Below are positions 61,446 to 64,000 of a stretch of DNA of 64,000 bases, one piece after another. Every line of letters begins with the position of its first letter. Position 1 is the first letter of the stretch. Both the position numbers and the translations under genes were made by a program. Under the pieces are notes generated by a model, which saw only the letters and a list, made by a program, of their open reading frames with translations, ran no database searches and was not told the origin of the DNA. Origin of the DNA: Roseivirga sp. UBA6052. GTDB taxonomy: Bacteria > Bacteroidota > Bacteroidia > Cytophagales > Cyclobacteriaceae. Location: NCBI GenBank assembly GCA_002427755.1, contig DIYO01000001.1, positions 496,001 to 560,000 of the forward strand, in the 5' to 3' direction.

Positions 61446-62795
61446 ATGACTAATTCTAATAGAAGAGACTTTTTAAAGACATCAGCCATTTTTGGAACAG
61501 GTCTGATGATAGGCAATCCGTTTAGTATTACCGCTAACCCTTTAAAGGCAGCTGATAAAATTAATATCGCAGTTGTAGGCTGTGGTGGGCGTGGTGGTGG
61601 AATGATTTTTAGTAACATTCCAAAAATACCTAGTGCCAACTTGGTAGCGGTCTGTGACATTGTTGAAAGTCGCAGAGAGAGAGCTAAAAATAACTTTGAA
61701 CAGCAGTATGGTGGCAAGGTGAATGCCTATGAAGATTTCTATGAAATGATGGAAAAAGAAAAGCTAGATGCTATAGCAATGGCTACTCCCGACTTCTGGC
61801 ATATGCGTCATGCTGTAGATGCTCTTGAAGCAGGTATTCCTGTGTACTGTGAAAAGGCTATGTCTAATAACATTGCAGATGCTAGAAAAATGGCAGAAGC
61901 ACAAAAAAGAACAGGTGTTCTCTTACAAATCGGTAGACAAAGAAGATCTAATGACAGATACCGTTTCACTAAAGAAATTCTCTTAGAACAAGAGCAAATG
62001 TTTGGTAGGTTAACGCATGCCATTGGTCAGTGGAACCGCTCAAGAATTTGGACCCAAAGACCTTCTAAAAGAGATAATCTTGATTTAGCTACTGTTCAGA
62101 AATATGGATTTGAAACCATAGACCAAGTTTATAACTGGAGAAACTATACTAAACTAGGTGGTGGTGTGGTTTCCGATTTAGGCTCTCACCAAATAGATAT
62201 CTTCAATTGGTTTGTAGATAGTTTCCCTAAAACAGTTTATGCCACTGGTAACAACTCATACTTTGGTCTTGAGCAGGCCGATACTATGGCAACTATTTTA
62301 GAATACGATACCCCTAAAGGGCCAGCTATTGGTATTTATGAAAACATATCAAACTCAAGAGCAATAGGCGTTTATGAGAGATTTATCGGAGATGACGGTG
62401 CTTTTGTAATCTCAGAAGGGAAAGACAACCAGATTTACAGAGAGTCTCGTGTTCCTTCAAAAAGATGGCAGAAGTACATAGATGCTGGTTATTTAGCTAA
62501 CCTAGCTGACATGGCTGAATACAAAGAAAAAGAGTCCGGTGACTCTGGTATTAAAGAAACTGCACCTCAAATCAGCTATGACATCAAAGACATGGCAGGA
62601 ATGGATAAAGTGTACAATATGAACTCGCATACAGCACACCTTTATAATTTCGTTGAATCTGTTCGAGGTGAAGAAACACTCAATTACGATGCTATCGAGT
62701 CTTACAAGTCAGAAGTTTGTATCTACAAAATCCATGAAGCAATTAACGCGGGTGGTGGTAGAATTGAAATTGACCCAAGCGAGTACGAGGTCTAA
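61446..62795 (+). CDS. Gfo/Idh/MocA-family oxidoreductase with Tat signal
   Basis: This 449-residue protein has a Tat signal (RRDFLK at 6-11 and a hydrophobic stretch to about 30). An NAD(P)-binding Rossmann domain follows with INIAVVGCGGRGGGM and AVCDIVE, then MATPDFWHMRHAVDALEAGI and YCEKAMSNN. The C-terminal domain contains VVSDLGSHQIDIFNWF. This is the exported glycosidase/oxidoreductase-like branch common in Bacteroidota, which acts on sugars or related alcohols. It is transcribed alone and followed by a clear terminator. Confidence 0.95.
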   Translation: MTNSNRRDFLKTSAIFGTGLMIGNPFSITANPLKAADKINIAVVGCGGRGGGMIFSNIPKIPSANLVAVCDIVESRRERAKNNFEQQYGGKVNAYEDFYEMMEKEKLDAIAMATPDFWHMRHAVDALEAGIPVYCEKAMSNNIADARKMAEAQKRTGVLLQIGRQRRSNDRYRFTKEILLEQEQMFGRLTHAIGQWNRSRIWTQRPSKRDNLDLATVQKYGFETIDQVYNWRNYTKLGGGVVSDLGSHQIDIFNWFVDSFPKTVYATGNNSYFGLEQADTMATILEYDTPKGPAIGIYENISNSRAIGVYERFIGDDGAFVISEGKDNQIYRESRVPSKRWQKYIDAGYLANLADMAEYKEKESGDSGIKETAPQISYDIKDMAGMDKVYNMNSHTAHLYNFVESVRGEETLNYDAIESYKSEVCIYKIHEAINAGGGRIEIDPSEYEV

Positions 62796-62818
62796 AAATT
62801 ATATAACTATATTAGATA

Positions 62819-62850
62819 AAAGACAGTATATTTAAGTACTGTCTTTTTTT
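62819..62850 (+). terminator. rho-independent terminator after the Gfo/Idh/MocA gene
   Basis: AAAGACAGTA (62819-62828) and TACTGTCTTT (62837-62846) form a perfect ten-pair stem around an eight-base loop, followed by a run of T. The next gene begins at 62862. Confidence 0.88.
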
Positions 62851-62861
62851 ATATTTAATAT

Positions 62862-63047
62862 ATGAGGGAATTAATATTACTTTTTGCCGTTCTGCCTTTT
62901 CTAATTATGGCAGCCGCACTAATAGATATTCTCAGAAATGAATTCAATCCACACCAGAATAAACTTATTTGGGTCCTGGTTGTGCTTTTCATGCCTTTTC
63001 TTGGTGGCATTTTATATTTTGCAATAGGACAAAAGAATAAGATTTAG
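62862..63047 (+). CDS. PLDc_N-like small membrane protein (first of three)
   Basis: This 61-residue protein has two membrane segments (about residues 4-23 and 36-55) with IDILRNEFNPHQNKLIWVLV between them, and FLGGILYFAIGQK at the end. The pattern matches the phospholipase D-nuclease N-terminal membrane domain occurring as a free-standing protein. It has no phospholipase domain. Two paralogues follow in the same direction, spaced by a few bases. Confidence 0.8.
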   Translation: MRELILLFAVLPFLIMAAALIDILRNEFNPHQNKLIWVLVVLFMPFLGGILYFAIGQKNKI

Positions 63048-63053
63048 TCTGTT

Positions 63054-63239
63054 ATGTTTTTCTTCTACATCCTCATATGGGTCATACCTATCATAGCAAT
63101 CATTTATTGCCTAGTGGATATTATTAAAAGTGAATTCGATCAGCCTCTTAATAAAATGATCTGGTTGTTGGTGGTAATTTTCATGCCCATTTTAGGAGCC
63201 ATTCTTTACCTTTCAATCGGCAGAAGAAACAAAATCTAA
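63054..63239 (+). CDS. PLDc_N-like small membrane protein (second of three)
   Basis: This 61-residue protein is closely related to its neighbours: two membrane segments (about 4-23 and 36-55) around VDIIKSEFDQPLNKMIWLLV, ending FMPILGAILYLSIGRRNKI. It begins seven bases after the first paralogue. The tandem arrangement implies duplication and joint expression. The function of free-standing PLDc_N proteins is unknown. Confidence 0.8.
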   Translation: MFFFYILIWVIPIIAIIYCLVDIIKSEFDQPLNKMIWLLVVIFMPILGAILYLSIGRRNKI

Positions 63240-63243
63240 AGAA

Positions 63244-63477
63244 ATGATACACGCGATTGGAATACCTGGGGGAGCAGAAATTATTGTCATCCTACTTGTC
63301 TTGGTGCTACCATATATTCTGAATATTGTAGCGCTAATCGAGGTTTTAAGAAATGAATTTGAACCAAGTCAAAACAAGCTGATTTGGCTTATAGTAGTAC
63401 TAGTCATCCCATTCTTGGGTGCCGTACTTTATTTTCTAATGGGTAGAAAAGGACGAATTAAACTGGACAGTAATTAA
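63244..63477 (+). CDS. PLDc_N-like small membrane protein (third of three)
   Basis: This 77-residue protein has a slightly longer N-terminus (MIHAIGIPGGAEIIVILLVL) and the same two membrane segments with IEVLRNEFEPSQNKLIWLIV and FLGAVLYFLMGRKGRI. It follows the second paralogue by four bases. Its 3' end overlaps by four bases a possible 34-residue ORF on the other strand (63474-63578). Confidence 0.8.
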   Translation: MIHAIGIPGGAEIIVILLVLVLPYILNIVALIEVLRNEFEPSQNKLIWLIVVLVIPFLGAVLYFLMGRKGRIKLDSN

Positions 63478-63578
63478 ACGTCCCAATCTTTCTTGTGAGA
63501 AGAAACTTTCTCGTTTGGAAGTACATAAGGAGCTGCAACAGCGGCAATGAAAAGTGCGAATACAACAAGAATAAACAT
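63474..63578 (-). CDS. 34-residue single-span membrane peptide (possible small gene)
   Basis: The frame from the ATG at 63578 to the stop at 63474-63476 encodes 34 residues with an N-terminal hydrophobic stretch (FILVVFALFIAAVAAPYVL) and a polar tail (PNEKVSSHKKDWDV). A purine-rich AAGAAAAAG stands before the ATG. It ends convergently with the third PLDc_N gene. It is too short to be certain, but the clean membrane-segment-plus-tail pattern is that of real small proteins. Confidence 0.45.
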   Translation of the reverse strand: MFILVVFALFIAAVAAPYVLPNEKVSSHKKDWDV

Positions 63579-63750
63579 ATCTTTTTCTTTGCTGCGAAGA
63601 TGTGAACAAAAACGATTTCAATCAACTGTTTTTATTTAAAATATGTGTACTAATACTGTATAAGGTAACTAAGCAATCCACTACCATTTAATTCAAGATT
63701 TCTTAACAATACCTTACCACTCTTATTCCTTAATTTGTGTCTTTATCATT

Positions 63751-64000
63751 ATGAGGCGGTACTTTTTCATCTTTGGGATAATTCTAAATATAAGCCTATT
63801 CGCTCAAGAGGATATTGTTATACTCAAAGGTCAAATAGTAGATAGTTTAACAAATGAACCTGTTCCATTTGCCAACATAAGACTTAACAACTTCTACTAT
63901 GGTACTGCTACAAATATTGAAGGCCGATTTGAGCTCAAGCTAAAAACCAATCGCTTTACATCAGAAAACGAATTGAGACTTTCTTGCATTGGTTATGTCT
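63751..64000 (+). CDS. CarboxypepD_reg-domain protein (partial, N-terminus only)
   Basis: The ATG at 63751 begins a frame that continues past the window edge. The first 83 residues show a signal peptide (FFIFGIILNISLFAQ) and then a carboxypeptidase-regulatory-like domain: VILKGQIVDSLTNEPVPFAN, GTATNIEGRFELKL and LSCIGYV. Such a domain at the start is typical of TonB-dependent receptors or related outer-membrane proteins. The remainder is outside the window, so the full class is uncertain. Confidence 0.75.
   Translation, partial: MRRYFFIFGIILNISLFAQEDIVILKGQIVDSLTNEPVPFANIRLNNFYYGTATNIEGRFELKLKTNRFTSENELRLSCIGYV

Overview
This window is a chromosomal segment of a Bacteroidota bacterium, most likely a marine Cytophagales related to Roseivirga or Fulvivirga. 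The evidence is an A+T-rich sequence, many MacB/FtsX-type permeases, a TonB receptor paired with a DUF4249 lipoprotein, DUF6090 membrane proteins, bactofilin, and promoters resembling the Bacteroidota TTG / TAnnTTTG type. I see no rRNA, tRNA, transposase, integrase or CRISPR array.

Layout. 1-16049 (minus strand): seven FtsX-type ABC permeases of about 790-800 residues, the leftmost cut by the window edge. They form three transcription units, and each unit starts at a near-identical sigma-54-type promoter with a tandem palindromic upstream site. 16259-19655 (plus): the NtrC-like sigma-54 activator and its sensor kinase, which probably drive those promoters, then a DUF6090 protein. 19793-29748: assorted envelope genes (outer-membrane barrel, VOC proteins, serine hydrolase, lipoprotein phosphoesterase, TPR/FlgO-like protein) separated by REP-like palindromes and short CTCGCAACTC repeats. 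30201-31423: a two-gene pair that reads as a Pycsar antiphage system (membrane effector plus nucleotide cyclase). Complementary ends and a long hairpin around it resemble an integron-type cassette. 31530-39690: a VOC protein, a fused FAD/Fe-S D-lactate-type dehydrogenase, a secreted CsgG/FlgO-like pair, a propeller lipoprotein and a barrel. 39721-45593: molybdate uptake (modA, a Mop-domain protein, modB, modC), interrupted by a PadR regulator and an eighth FtsX permease. 45588-48949: lipoproteins, an MpaB-type oxygenase and a TolB-like protein. 49081-50603: an actin-like protein whose phosphate-1 motif is at the C-terminus, translationally coupled to a bactofilin. 50676-62795: tyrS, DUF4249/TonB receptor, a patatin/MBL/DUF6090 operon, accA, a PerM-like protein, apbE and a Gfo/Idh/MocA oxidoreductase. 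62862-64000: three tandem PLDc_N-like mini-membrane proteins, a 34-residue ORF and the start of a CarboxypepD_reg-domain protein.

How the genes relate. The two-component system and the permease operons read as one stress-responsive export regulon: the kinase senses, the activator binds the paired palindromes 81 bp from each -24 element, and permeases are induced. No cognate ATPase for these permeases is present, so one must be encoded elsewhere. The strongest leads for new biology are the apparently circularly permuted actin with bactofilin, the cassette-like Pycsar pair, and the exactly repeated promoter architecture.
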